From the NCBI RefSeq assembly GCF_964022235.1, contig NZ_CAXHZL010000008.1, forward strand, positions 116,050 through 180,049: a stretch of 64,000 nt of DNA, read 5' to 3'. Shown in pieces: positions 44,674 through 54,653 of this stretch. The stretch comes from Limimaricola sp964022235. Its GTDB lineage: Bacteria > Pseudomonadota > Alphaproteobacteria > Rhodobacterales > Rhodobacteraceae. The stretch's first letter is position 1. Every line of letters begins with the position of its first letter. The notes under the pieces are model-generated. The model was not told the DNA's origin and made no database searches. It saw only the letters and a program-made list of their open reading frames with translations. A program made the position numbers and the translations under genes.

Positions 44674-45640
44674 GCTCGCGGCCTTTCTGGCGCTCATGAC
44701 GCTCGCGGGCTGTGCCTTCGTGGACTACCGCGCCGACAAACGCGAGGTTGCGGCGGAGCAGGAACACCCGCCGCTGGGGCAGTTCGTGGAGGTCGAGGGG
44801 CGGCGCGTGCACGCGCTCGTCTCGGGGTCGGGGCCGGATCTCGTACTGATCCATGGCGCGTCGGGCAACCTGCGCGACATGGCCTTCGATCTCGTCGATC
44901 GGCTCGACGACCGCTACCGCGTCATCGCCTTCGACCGGCCGGGGCTGGGCTATTCCGATGCGATCGACCCGCGCGCCGATGATGTGCTCACCTCGCGCGC
45001 CGACAGCGTCGCGGCGCAGGCGCGGCTGTTGCAGGCGGCGGCCGCGGCGCTCGGGGCGGAACGTCCCATCGTCCTTGGCCATTCCTTCGGCGGCGCGGTC
45101 GCCATGGCCTGGGCGCTGGAGCGGCCCGACAACGTCGCCGCCGTGGTCGACATCGCTGGCGCCACCATGCCGTGGGAGACGGGCCTCGCCACGCTCTACA
45201 AGGTCAACGGCTCGGCGCTCGGCGGGGCCGCCGTGGTGCCGCTTCTCACCGCTTTTGCGCCCGAGCGGATGGTCGAGGACACGGTCGAGGCGGTGTTCGC
45301 CCCCAACCCGGTGCCGGAGGGCTATGCCGATTTCGTCGGTGTCGGCCTCGCGGTGCGACGCGACAGTCTGCGCATCAACGCGCGGCAGGTGAACGGGCTC
45401 CTGCCGCAGGTCACCGCGATGAAGGAGCGCTATGCCTCGATCAACCTGCCGGTCGAAATCGTGCACGGCGTCGCCGACACCATCGTGCCGCTCGAGGTGC
45501 ATTCGGCGCGGTTGGCCGAACTCATCCCCGGCGCGAACCTGACGGTGCTCGAGAACGTTGGCCACATGCCGCACCACACCGTCCCGGACGAGGTGGTGGC
45601 GGCGATCGATCGGGCGGCGGCGCGGGCGGGATTGCGCTAG
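44663..45640 (+). CDS. Lipoprotein alpha/beta hydrolase
   Basis: The 325-residue product has a nucleophile S in GHSFGGAVA, catalytic D in HGVADTIVPL and H in NVGHMPHHT. Starting at the TTG codon 44663 (overlapping the metA end by 11 bases) gives KLAAFLALMTLAGC, a complete lipoprotein signal with the lipobox LAGC. The later ATG at 44696 would leave only MTLAGC, so the TTG is preferred. It is likely an envelope-anchored esterase or lipase; the substrate is unknown. Confidence 0.9.
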   Translation: MAVKLAAFLALMTLAGCAFVDYRADKREVAAEQEHPPLGQFVEVEGRRVHALVSGSGPDLVLIHGASGNLRDMAFDLVDRLDDRYRVIAFDRPGLGYSDAIDPRADDVLTSRADSVAAQARLLQAAAAALGAERPIVLGHSFGGAVAMAWALERPDNVAAVVDIAGATMPWETGLATLYKVNGSALGGAAVVPLLTAFAPERMVEDTVEAVFAPNPVPEGYADFVGVGLAVRRDSLRINARQVNGLLPQVTAMKERYASINLPVEIVHGVADTIVPLEVHSARLAELIPGANLTVLENVGHMPHHTVPDEVVAAIDRAAARAGLR

Positions 45641-45681
45641 GCCCTTGCGGCCCGCAACATGCACCGCGCGAGGAGAGACAG

Positions 45682-46554
45682 ATGACCAAGCCGTTCGACG
45701 GAGCGATCAGCCATTTTCACGACGAAGAAGCGCCGGACCAGATCCGCCGCATCCTCGAGGACACGGACAAGGGCGACATCACCAGCCCGCGCTTTCCCTA
45801 CCCTTCCAAGTGGAAGCGGAAGGATTACGAGGCCGAAATGGCGGCGCTGCAGATCGAACTCGTGAAGATGCAGGCTTGGGTCAAGGAAACGGGCCAGCGC
45901 GTAGTGGTGATCTTCGAAGGGCGCGACGCCGCCGGCAAGGGCGGCACCATCGCGCGGTTTCGCGAGAACCTGAACCCGCGCGGCGCCCGCGTCGTGGCGC
46001 TGGCCAAACCCTCCGAGGCCGAGGCCGGGCAGTGGTACTTCCAGCGCTATGTCCGGGAGCTGCCCACCAAGGGCGAAATCGTGTTTTTCGACCGCTCGTG
46101 GTACAACCGCGCCGTGGTCGAGCCGGTGTTCGGCTTTGCCGACGCGGAACAGGTCGTGCGCTTCTACGATCAGGTCGGCCCCTTCGAGAAGATGCTCACC
46201 GACGACGGTATCCTGCTGTTCAAGATCTGGATCAACGTCGGCCGCGCCACGCAGCTCGAACGTTTTCTCAAGCGCGAGAGCGATCCACTGAAGCAATGGA
46301 AGCTGAGCTGGATCGACGTCGAGGGCCTGCGCAAATGGGACGACTACACCGCCCGCATCGCCACGATGTTCGAGCGCACCGATGTCGCGTTCGCGCCGTG
46401 GACCGTGATCCGGGGCGACGACAAACGGCGCGCACGGGTCAATGCGATCCGGTACGTGCTGGGCGGGCTCGACTACCCCGACAAGGACAAAGAGGCCGTC
46501 AGCACCCTCGATCCCAAGATCGCGGGCGGGCCCGACATCTGGCCGCGCGACTAA
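45682..46554 (+). CDS. ppk2: Polyphosphate kinase 2 (PPK2, class I-like)
   Basis: PPK2 transfers phosphate between polyphosphate and nucleoside diphosphates. The 290-residue single-domain product has Walker A EGRDAAGKGG (about residues 79-88), Walker B FFDRSWYNR with D137, and the lid region around KPSEAEAGQWYFQRY. The length and motifs fit class I PPK2, which favours making GTP or ATP from diphosphates. GAGGAGAGACAG precedes the ATG. The TetR regulator starts 2 bases after its stop. Confidence 0.95.
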   Translation: MTKPFDGAISHFHDEEAPDQIRRILEDTDKGDITSPRFPYPSKWKRKDYEAEMAALQIELVKMQAWVKETGQRVVVIFEGRDAAGKGGTIARFRENLNPRGARVVALAKPSEAEAGQWYFQRYVRELPTKGEIVFFDRSWYNRAVVEPVFGFADAEQVVRFYDQVGPFEKMLTDDGILLFKIWINVGRATQLERFLKRESDPLKQWKLSWIDVEGLRKWDDYTARIATMFERTDVAFAPWTVIRGDDKRRARVNAIRYVLGGLDYPDKDKEAVSTLDPKIAGGPDIWPRD

Positions 46555-46555
46555 C

Positions 46556-47173
46556 GTGGCCAAGCAAGGGTATCACCACGGCAACCTGCGGCAGGCCCTC
46601 GTCGAGGCCTGCCTGAAGCTGATCGAGGCCAAGGGCCCCACGGGGTTCACCCTGTCGGAGGCCGCGCGCGAGGCGGGCGTGACGCCGGCGGCTGTCTACC
46701 GCCATTTCGCGGGGCGCGAGGACCTGATCGCCGAAGCCGCGCGGCAGGGCTACGAGATCTTCGCCGATCTGCTCGACTATGCCTATGATCAAGGTCGCCC
46801 ATCAGTGCTCGCCGCTTTCGAGAAGACCGGCCGCGCCTATCTCGCTTTCGCGCGCAAGCATCCGGGCCATTACGTGGCGATGTTCGAGAGCGGTATTTCG
46901 GTGCAGCGCACGCCCGAACTCGCCGCCGCGTCGCGCCGCGCGCTCGGTGTGCTGGAGCGGGCCGCCGAAGCCCTGTCCGAGCGTATTCCCGAGGATCGCC
47001 GCCCGCCGCCGCAGATGTTCGCGGCGCATGTCTGGGCGATGAGCCATGGCGTGGTCGAACTGTTCGCGCGCGGGTCGCCGGGCACGCGCGCGCCATTTCC
47101 CGCCGATGACCTGCTCGAAAGCGGCATTGGAATCTATCTTAGGGGCTTGGGACTTATTGCCCCTGATAGCTGA
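46556..47173 (+). CDS. TetR-family transcriptional regulator
   Basis: The 205-residue product from the GTG at 46556 has an N-terminal TetR HTH (about 20-60, FTLSEAAREAGVTPAAVYRHF) followed by a helical ligand domain. No ligand can be predicted. Its start is 2 bases downstream of ppk2 on the same strand, so it is probably co-transcribed. The ORF extends upstream to 46442 within ppk2 in another frame; that part is not real. Confidence 0.9.
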   Translation: MAKQGYHHGNLRQALVEACLKLIEAKGPTGFTLSEAAREAGVTPAAVYRHFAGREDLIAEAARQGYEIFADLLDYAYDQGRPSVLAAFEKTGRAYLAFARKHPGHYVAMFESGISVQRTPELAAASRRALGVLERAAEALSERIPEDRRPPPQMFAAHVWAMSHGVVELFARGSPGTRAPFPADDLLESGIGIYLRGLGLIAPDS

Positions 47174-47180
47174 GACTCGT

Positions 47181-47238
47181 GACGGGTCCTGCCCGATACC
47201 GGGAAACTAGGGGAACGACGAACTGGACAGAACCCGTC
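47181..47238 (+). repeat. Interrupted inverted repeat, candidate structured leader of the luxR gene
   Basis: GACGGGTCCTG (47181-47191) and CAGAACCCGTC (47228-47238) form an 11-base stem with one mismatch, enclosing 36 bases that hold a small CCCG-ATAC-CGGG hairpin. It ends 78 bases before the LuxR-type gene at 47317 and just after the TetR stop. There is no T-run, so it is unlikely to be a simple terminator. Confidence 0.5.
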
Positions 47239-47316
47239 GCAACAAGTCAGTGTCACGGCTAACCCGAGGCTGCATGGTTCATTTGGACCAATTTTTGAAG
47301 AGTTTCAGACCCAATC

Positions 47317-48444
47317 ATGCCCCCCCTCCCATATGACCCCAAGATTGCTGACTTATTGGATGAAATCTATCAGAGCGCGATCACGCCTGAGATGTGGGAA
47401 AACCTGCCTGAGCGCCTCGCCAAGGCCACCGGAGGCGGCGCGTGGGCAATGCAACTGGTGCGTCAGTGCGAATCACAGGGCACATTTGCGCATGGAGTGA
47501 ACTTCGATCCGGCGCTGATGGAGGCCTACCCCGACCATTATGCCGCGATGAACCCTTGGCTGCCCGCGCTCCGGCGGACGCCGGTGCTGCAACTGGTGCA
47601 TGACTGGCAGATCGTCCAGAATGAGACCCTCCTGAAGAGCGAGTTTTACGCCGATTTCCTCAAGCCGCAGGGGGATATCCACCGCGGCTTTGGCATGGTG
47701 CTCGTGCGTGGGGAGATCGGCGGGCTTGTGGTCAGCTGCAACTACGCCCCTGGCGAAGCCGAGAGCATCGGAACCACGGGCAGCCAGCTTTTGTCGATGG
47801 TCGGTCCGCATCTGCGCCGCGCCTTCGATCTCACGCGGCTGGTCGAGCGCAGCGCGATGCGCGCAGGCGCGCAGGTGATGGATGGTATCGCCGGGCCGCA
47901 CGCCTGCTTCGCGCTTGATTCGCGCTCACGTCTCGTGGCTTGCGACGCGCGGGGCGAGGCGCTGCTTTCGGAGGGCACGATCCTGAAGCTTGGCCGCGAC
48001 CGGCGATTGCGGTTCATCGAGGACAGCGCCAACACGGCGCTCGACGACCGGCTTGAGCACGAAGGGCGCGTAGGGCGCGGATTCGTGGTGCCGGGTCCGG
48101 GCGCCGACCGGATGCTGGCGCGGTTGGCGCCGCTGCCCCGCCCGCAGACCATCGCCCCGCTCGAGATGATCCTGAGCACGGATCGTGCGGTCGCGGCGCT
48201 GATCGTGACCGAGCCGGGCCAGCCCGGTGCGCGCGACGAGGACCTGCAGGAGTTGTTCGATCTGACCCCGGCCGAGAGCACGGTGCTGCGCGAGCTTTGC
48301 GCCGGTCAGACTCTGGCCGAGATCGCAGCGATGCGCGGTGTCAGCCTCAACACCGTGCGCAACCAGATGGGGAGCCTGTTCGACAAGACCGGGGCAAGGC
48401 GGCAGGCCGAATTGGTGGCGCTGGTGGCGCGAATGGTTGCCTGA
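47317..48444 (+). CDS. LuxR-family transcriptional regulator
   Basis: The 375-residue product has a large N-terminal region of unknown sensory type (about 1-300) and a C-terminal LuxR-type HTH (about 308-375, LTPAESTVLRELCAGQTLAE, continuing SLNTVRNQMGSLFDKTGARR). The N-terminus does not look like a receiver or a classical acyl-homoserine-lactone domain. Upstream is a conspicuous inverted repeat and downstream is a PagL-like gene, 93 bases away. The regulated genes are unknown. Confidence 0.88.
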   Translation: MPPLPYDPKIADLLDEIYQSAITPEMWENLPERLAKATGGGAWAMQLVRQCESQGTFAHGVNFDPALMEAYPDHYAAMNPWLPALRRTPVLQLVHDWQIVQNETLLKSEFYADFLKPQGDIHRGFGMVLVRGEIGGLVVSCNYAPGEAESIGTTGSQLLSMVGPHLRRAFDLTRLVERSAMRAGAQVMDGIAGPHACFALDSRSRLVACDARGEALLSEGTILKLGRDRRLRFIEDSANTALDDRLEHEGRVGRGFVVPGPGADRMLARLAPLPRPQTIAPLEMILSTDRAVAALIVTEPGQPGARDEDLQELFDLTPAESTVLRELCAGQTLAEIAAMRGVSLNTVRNQMGSLFDKTGARRQAELVALVARMVA

Positions 48445-48537
48445 TCTCCCTGACCCTACGGCACAACCCGATCTTCGTGGGTTGCCACCGGACTCATAAG
48501 CCGCAAGGTGCCGCCACCACATCCTGAAGGAGTTTTC

Positions 48538-49047
48538 ATGGACGGCTCGCTCGCCTTACTTTTCGCCATGGTCGCGGCGACCGATCTCACCTTCGGGAGC
48601 TGCGGCACCAACGCCTGTCGTGGGGAGCTGGCCGCGCCGGGTCGCGCCGCGGTGCAATACGGCGAGGTGCTGTTCCAGCGCGAGCGTCAGGGCCGGGAGA
48701 TCTATGTTCAACACCAGCTTCCCACGCGCATCGGCACGCTCGAGCCGGTGCTTGGCCTGTCGGTGTCGGCGGCTGGGGACACGTGGATCGGCGCGGGGCT
48801 GCAATGGACCGGGGAGCTTCCGCACAGGACCTTCGTTCAGCTGTCGCTACTGCCCGGTCTCTATGCCCAGACCGACGGGCCGGAGCTGGGCCACATGATC
48901 GAATTCCGCTCCTCCGTCGGGGTCGGCTACGAGTTCGACAACGGCGCGCGGGTGTCTTTGCAGTTCGATCACCGCTCGAACGCCGAATTGTCGGACCCCA
49001 ACCCCGGCCTCGAGACCTTCGGCCTTCGTGTGGCCCTGCCGATCTGA
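48538..49047 (+). CDS. PagL-like lipid A 3-O-deacylase (acyloxyacyl hydrolase family)
   Basis: PagL-type enzymes are outer-membrane barrels that remove an acyl chain from lipid A. The 169-residue product ends with the family motif FDHRSNAELSDPNPGLET; H145, S147 and E159 have the same spacing as the His-Ser-Glu triad of Pseudomonas PagL (H126, S128, E140). Barrel-like alternating strands precede it. The signal peptide is short and lacks a strong positive start. GAAGGAG precedes the ATG at 48538. It ends directly against the convergent ABC transporter gene. Confidence 0.85.
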   Translation: MDGSLALLFAMVAATDLTFGSCGTNACRGELAAPGRAAVQYGEVLFQRERQGREIYVQHQLPTRIGTLEPVLGLSVSAAGDTWIGAGLQWTGELPHRTFVQLSLLPGLYAQTDGPELGHMIEFRSSVGVGYEFDNGARVSLQFDHRSNAELSDPNPGLETFGLRVALPI

Positions 49048-50129
<1,082 letters not shown>

Positions 50130-50133
<4 letters not shown>

Positions 50134-50954
50134 AGGAAGCCTCCCTGATCCTTGATCCCGGCGCGCGCGAGGCCGCGGCGGCGGAAGAGTTCTGCGATGA
50201 CGAGAAGCGTGACCGACAGCGCCACAAGAAGCGTGCCAAGCGCCATGACGACGGGCAGCTGCGCAGGAAAGCGCAGCAGGCCCCAGATATAGACCGGCAT
50301 CGTCGGGTTCGCGCCGGTGAGGAAAAAGGCGATGATGAACTCGTCGAGGCTGATCGTGAAGGCGATGAGCATCGAAGACACGATGCCGGGCATCACCAGC
50401 GGCAACGTCACGAGTCGAAAGGCCGAGAACCGGCTTTCGCCCAGATCCATCGCCGCCTCCTCGATCGAGGGGTCGAGGTTCTGGAACGCGCCGTTGAGGA
50501 TCGCGATCGAGAACGGCGTGCAGATCAGCACATGCGCCGAGATCACGGTCCAGTTGTTGAGATTGAGCCCCAGCACCTGCCGCAGCACGATCAGCAGAGA
50601 CACCGCGACGATGATTTCGGGCAGCACGAGCGGCAGCATCACGAAGCCCAAGATGCCGCTCTTGCCGGGAAATCGCGCCATGGCCCCTGCCCGTGCGGCG
50701 CACATGCCAAGGAGCGTCGAGAAGATCGCCGTCATCGCGGCGATGAACAGCGAATTGCCCACCGCCCCGCGCAACGCCGCGTTGGCTGCCAGATCGGTGA
50801 ACCAATGCGTGGTGAACCCGGCGAGCGGAAAGGCGATGATCGTCGCGTCGTTGAAGGCAAACAGCGGCAGCAGAGCGATCGGCGCGTAGAGAAAGATCAG
50901 ATACAGGATCGCATAGACCCGAAGCGGCGCGCCCCTCATTCCTGCCCCTCTCAT
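50130..50954 (-). CDS. ABC transporter permease (PotC/YdcV-type)
   Basis: This inner-membrane permease of 274 residues has six predicted membrane segments. Its EAA loop (EEAAMDLGESRFSAFRLVTL) contacts the ATPase. It is the second permease of a polyamine-type importer. ATG 50954 overlaps the upstream permease stop as ATGA; ATG 50939 is an alternative. The end overlaps the ATPase GTG. Confidence 0.92.
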
Positions 50955-51826
50955 CCCCGCCCCCTAAGCCAGCGGCGGTTCAGCGCCACGAAGGTCAGAG
51001 CGATGGCCGTGACCGATAGCATCGCCACGATGGCGATGGCTGCCCCCATCGGCGCGTTGTTGAGCTGCAGGAACTGGGTCTGGATCATGTTCGCGATGAG
51101 CTTGCCCCCCGCGCCGCCCATCAGCTCGGGCGTTACGTAATCGCCGATGGTCGGGATAAAGACGATCAGCACGGCCGCGACGAGGCCCGGCATCGACAGC
51201 GGCAGGGTCACGCGCAGGAAGGTCGTGAAACGGGTCTCGCCCAGATCCCGGCTCGCCTCGATCAGGCTGCGGTCGATCTTTTCGAGCGCGACGAAGATCG
51301 GCAGGATCGCGAAGGGCGCGAAGGCGTGCGCCAGCGTGATGATCACGGCGTTGACGTTGTAGAGGATGAAGCTCAGCGGCTCGCCGATGATCCCGGCCCC
51401 GATCAGCCCCGAGTTGACGACGCCGTTGTAGCCCAGGATCACCTTCCACAAAAACACGCGGATCAGGTAGCTGGTCCAGAACGGGATGGTGATGAGAAAC
51501 AGCCAGAGCGATTTGCGCGAGGGCGCGACGTGGAACGACACGAAATAGGCCACCGGATAGGCCAGCACCACCGTCACTGCGGTGACGATCCCCGACACCA
51601 TGAGCGACCGGCCCAGCAGAACCGTGTAGATCGGCTTGTCGAAGAACTCGCGGTAGTTGGCGAGCGTGAAGCCGGTGTCGATGGTCATGAAGTCCTGCGT
51701 CCAGAAGCTGAACAGCACGACCGCGAGAAGCGGCAGCGCCAGGAGCGCCAACGCGTAGAGGAAGGGGGGCGCCAGCAGCATCGCCGCCCGCCCGCCTTCG
51801 GATTTCTTGAAGTTCCCCAGACCCAT
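50951..51826 (-). CDS. ABC transporter permease (PotB/YdcU-type)
   Basis: This inner-membrane permease of 291 residues has six predicted membrane segments and an EAA loop (EASRDLGETRFTTFLRVTLP). The ATG at 51826 (MGLGNFKKSEGGRAAMLLAP) gives the usual length; the open frame upstream to 51883 is not needed. No substrate-binding protein gene is present on either side, so the binding protein must be elsewhere. Confidence 0.92.
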   Translation of the reverse strand: MGLGNFKKSEGGRAAMLLAPPFLYALALLALPLLAVVLFSFWTQDFMTIDTGFTLANYREFFDKPIYTVLLGRSLMVSGIVTAVTVVLAYPVAYFVSFHVAPSRKSLWLFLITIPFWTSYLIRVFLWKVILGYNGVVNSGLIGAGIIGEPLSFILYNVNAVIITLAHAFAPFAILPIFVALEKIDRSLIEASRDLGETRFTTFLRVTLPLSMPGLVAAVLIVFIPTIGDYVTPELMGGAGGKLIANMIQTQFLQLNNAPMGAAIAIVAMLSVTAIALTFVALNRRWLRGRG

Positions 51827-51973
51827 GGCCGTCTCGCACTGCCCCGCGCTGCCCCGCCGCGATGCTTGACCGGGGGACGGCAAAGATCAACAGCGCGCGC
51901 CGCTTTCGCCGCAAACGATGCGCCGCGCAAGAGCTTGCGTGCAACGGCGCGACACCGGGGTCGGGTAACATGC

Positions 51974-52004
51974 AAAAAGGGCGGCCCCAGCGGGACCGCC
52001 CTTT
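51974..52004 (-). terminator. Rho-independent terminator of rplM-rpsI
   Basis: AAAGGGCGG (51976-51984) pairs with CCGCCCTTT (51996-52004), with an inner CCC/GGG stem around AGC. Read leftward it ends in TTTTT. It lies about 25 bases past the rpsI stop and separates the ribosomal genes from the ABC transporter. Confidence 0.9.
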
Positions 52005-52028
52005 CCGATTGCGCAACTGCGCGAAGTA

Positions 52029-52520
52029 TCAGCGCTTCGAGAACTGGAAGCTCTTGCGGGCCTTTGCCTTGCCGTACTTCTTACGCTCGACGACGCGGCT
52101 GTCGCGGGTCAGGAAGCCAGCGGCCTTCAGAGCGCCACGCAGCGAGGGATCGTAAAGCTGCAGCGCCTTGGAGACACCGTGCTTCACGGCACCGGCCTGA
52201 CCCGAGAGGCCACCGCCAGCGACGGTCGCGTAGACGTCGAACTGACCGGCGACGCCGGCGATCTGGAACGGCTGGCGCAGGATCATCTGCAGCACCGGAC
52301 GCGCGAAATACGTGTCGATGTCCTTGCCGTTCACGACGACCTTGCCGGAGCCCGGCTTGATCCAGACGCGGGCGACCGCGTCCTTGCGCTTGCCGGTGGC
52401 GTAGGAACGGCCAAGCTCGTCACGGACGGGCTCGCGGGGAGCGAGGGCCTCGGTGTTGACCTGACCTTCGGTGGAGACGGCCCCACCCAGCTCTTCGAGC
52501 GAATTGATCTGATCGGCCAT
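52029..52520 (-). CDS. rpsI: 30S ribosomal protein S9
   Basis: S9 contacts tRNA in the small-subunit P site with its C-terminal tail. The 163-residue product has an acidic N-terminal extension (about 1-35) common in alphaproteobacteria, the S9 core YATGKRKDAVARVWIKPGSG, and the conserved basic end KARKSFQFSKR. Start ATG 52520 overlaps the rplM stop by one base (TAATG). Confidence 0.97.
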   Translation of the reverse strand: MADQINSLEELGGAVSTEGQVNTEALAPREPVRDELGRSYATGKRKDAVARVWIKPGSGKVVVNGKDIDTYFARPVLQMILRQPFQIAGVAGQFDVYATVAGGGLSGQAGAVKHGVSKALQLYDPSLRGALKAAGFLTRDSRVVERKKYGKAKARKSFQFSKR

Positions 52521-52981
52521 TATGCGGTCCTCGTGTTCTTCTTGTTCATGGACGCGACGTCCAGAACCTCGGGCTTCTGAGCCTCCATGCCGTGCTCGTT
52601 GCCGGCGAAGACGCGCAGGTGGGTCATCTGCGTGCGCGACAGGCGGTTGCCCGGGAGCATCCGCTTGACGGCCTGCATGACGACGCGCTCGGGGTGCGCC
52701 CCATCGAGGATCTGCTGCTTGGTGCGCGACTTGATGCCGCCCGGGTGGCCGGTGTGCCAGTAGAAGTGCTCTTCGCGCTTCTTGCCGGTCATCTGCACCT
52801 TGTCCGCGTTGATCACGATGACGTTGTCACCCATGTCCATGTGCGGGGTGAAGGAGGCCTTGTGCTTGCCGCGCAGGCGCATGGCGATGATCGAGGCGAG
52901 ACGGCCCAGAACGACGCCTTCGGCGTCGATCAGGATCCATTTCTTCTCGATATCCGCCGGGGTAGCGGTGAAGGTTTTCAT
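52520..52981 (-). CDS. rplM: 50S ribosomal protein L13
   Basis: L13 is an early-assembly protein of the large subunit. The 153-residue product starts MKTFTATPADIEKKWILIDA and contains the L13 signatures GRLASIIAMRLRGKHK, HTGHPGGIKS and VMQAVKRMLPGNRLSRTQM. The open frame runs upstream to 53041, but ATG 52981 is standard. It leads the rplM-rpsI operon. Confidence 0.97.
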   Translation of the reverse strand: MKTFTATPADIEKKWILIDAEGVVLGRLASIIAMRLRGKHKASFTPHMDMGDNVIVINADKVQMTGKKREEHFYWHTGHPGGIKSRTKQQILDGAHPERVVMQAVKRMLPGNRLSRTQMTHLRVFAGNEHGMEAQKPEVLDVASMNKKNTRTA

Positions 52982-53047
52982 GGTTCTGCCCTTGATCTGC
53001 AACGCGCACCGCCCCGAACGGGCCGCCCGCGCAAATTCCATGGCCGG

Positions 53048-53075
53048 GTTCTAACCGAAGTGGTGGTGCAGTCAA
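53048..53075 (-). promoter_or_regulatory. Candidate rplM-rpsI promoter
   Basis: On the minus strand TTGACT (53070-53075) is followed after 16 bases by TAGAAC (53048-53053). It lies 67 bases upstream of the rplM ATG. The -35 is close to consensus. AT-rich sequence just upstream (53092-53150) could serve as an UP-like element. Confidence 0.5.
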
Positions 53076-53165
53076 GCGCCGGGCGTCTGAATTTACATAG
53101 CAAAAACAATAGATTGAAATTAAGGTATAATAATACCCCAAGTTATTTTCGCGACTTCTACCGTT

Positions 53166-54563
53166 TCAGACCTCCATCACCTGCGGCGGCGCGGCGAGAA
53201 GTATGGCCAGCCGGTCGATCGCCGCTTCGAAGGCCGCATCCTCGCGCAGGCCAGTGAGCGCCAGACGCACCGCCGAGGGTGCACGCCCGTCGATCAGCGC
53301 GAACTCGTCGGCGGGTTTGAGCCGGATGCCCTCGGCTTCGGCGGCGCGGCTCAGCGACGAGGGCCGCCAGCCGCGTGGCAGGTCGAGCCAAGCGAATGGC
53401 ACGCCTTCACGGGTGCGGGGCTGCCACGGCGCGAGGCGATGGCGCAGATAGGCGAGCCGCCTGCCCTGCACCTCGAGCACCGCGTCGCGCACCCGGGCGG
53501 CCAGCCCGCTCGAGAGCGCGGCCTCGGCCAAGGACACGGTGGGCCGCGACAGGCCGAAGAACTGCTGTTGCGCCGCAACACGCGGCAGGGCGGCGCGTCC
53601 GGGGGCCGAGAGGATCGCGCCAAGCCGCAGGTCCGGGCTCAGGGTCTTGGACAGGGTCGTGACCACCCACGAGCGTTCGGGCGCAAGGCGGCGATAACTG
53701 GCGTCCTCGCCAGCGTCGGAACGGAAGCAGTCATCATCGATGATCTGCATATTGTACTGGCGAGCGATGGATACAATTTGCGCGCGGCGCTCCGGCGAGG
53801 TGCGGATCGTGGTCGGATTGTGTGCCTCCGCACTGGTACAAAGCAACTGGGCTCCGTTCTCTCGGCAGGCACGCTCCAAAGCCTCGGGCAAAAGCCCCTC
53901 TCCGTCGAAGGCGATGCCGATGATCTCGGCCCGCACCAGCGCCGCGGCATGGCGAAAGCCGGGATAGGCCAGCTCCTCGGTGAGGATCACCGGACGCGGT
54001 CCGTGAAGCAGCGCCTGCAGCAGCACCACCATGCCATGCTGCGCCCCGGAGGTGAGCACCACGTCCTCGGCCTCGACCGGGCCATGGGCGGGCGCCGCGA
54101 ACCAATCGGCCAGAAGCGCCCGCAGCGGCGCGTCGGCCTCGGGTCGCGGGTAGCTTACATAGGCGCCGGGCGGCGGATCGGCGAGGTTTTTCAATAGGTC
54201 ATGCAGCATCTGCCCCTGCCCTACATCCGCCACCTGCGCGGTCCGCAGGTTCAGCATCGTGCCGTCGGTCCCCATCCCGGAGGGATCGATCAGCGCGGGC
54301 AGCGGCGCCGGGATATCCGGCTCGGACACGAAGGTGCCGCGGCCCACCACGGCGCGCAGCACCTCTTGTTCGACGAGGTCCTTGTAGGCGCGCGCCACGG
54401 TGCCCGGCGTCACGCCAAGCCGCCACGCCACCTCGCGCACGGGCGGCAGCCGGTGCCCCGGCTGGATCGTGCCGGAGCCGACAGCCTCCTGAATCGAGCG
54501 TTTCAAAGCCTGATGTTTGACAGGGCCGCCCTTGTCGAGGCTGGGCCACCAGATTGTATCCAT
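53166..54563 (-). CDS. MocR-type PLP-dependent GntR-family regulator
   Basis: This 465-residue regulator joins a GntR winged helix (about 15-80, LPPVREVAWRLGVTPGTVAR) to an aminotransferase fold (about 115-460). The PLP lysine is K306 in TTLSKTLSP and an aspartate in IIDDDCF would hold the cofactor. MocR proteins use PLP as an effector to control genes such as those for GABA, taurine or vitamin B6 use; the target here is unknown. It is divergent from a DUF1127 gene, with repeated TTGTAT sites in between, suggesting self-control. Confidence 0.92.
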   Translation of the reverse strand: MDTIWWPSLDKGGPVKHQALKRSIQEAVGSGTIQPGHRLPPVREVAWRLGVTPGTVARAYKDLVEQEVLRAVVGRGTFVSEPDIPAPLPALIDPSGMGTDGTMLNLRTAQVADVGQGQMLHDLLKNLADPPPGAYVSYPRPEADAPLRALLADWFAAPAHGPVEAEDVVLTSGAQHGMVVLLQALLHGPRPVILTEELAYPGFRHAAALVRAEIIGIAFDGEGLLPEALERACRENGAQLLCTSAEAHNPTTIRTSPERRAQIVSIARQYNMQIIDDDCFRSDAGEDASYRRLAPERSWVVTTLSKTLSPDLRLGAILSAPGRAALPRVAAQQQFFGLSRPTVSLAEAALSSGLAARVRDAVLEVQGRRLAYLRHRLAPWQPRTREGVPFAWLDLPRGWRPSSLSRAAEAEGIRLKPADEFALIDGRAPSAVRLALTGLREDAAFEAAIDRLAILLAAPPQVMEV

Positions 54564-54592
54564 GACAAAACTTCCGTAGACGTCAGTTTTTC

Positions 54593-54642
54593 AGCATTGT
54601 ATTTGTATTCCTGCATCATATTCAAGCATTGTATCAATACAA
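54593..54642 (+). promoter_or_regulatory. Repeat-rich operator between the MocR regulator and the DUF1127 gene
   Basis: AGCATTGTAT occurs at 54593-54602 and 54625-54634, 32 bases apart. TTGTAT also occurs at 54603-54608, and once more inside the MocR gene start at 54554-54559. The second copy forms a perfect palindrome with ATACAA at 54637-54642 (centre CA). Direct and inverted copies of one word beside a divergent GntR-class gene are the expected form of a MocR binding region. Confidence 0.6.
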
Positions 54643-54653
54643 GAGAGACCGAC

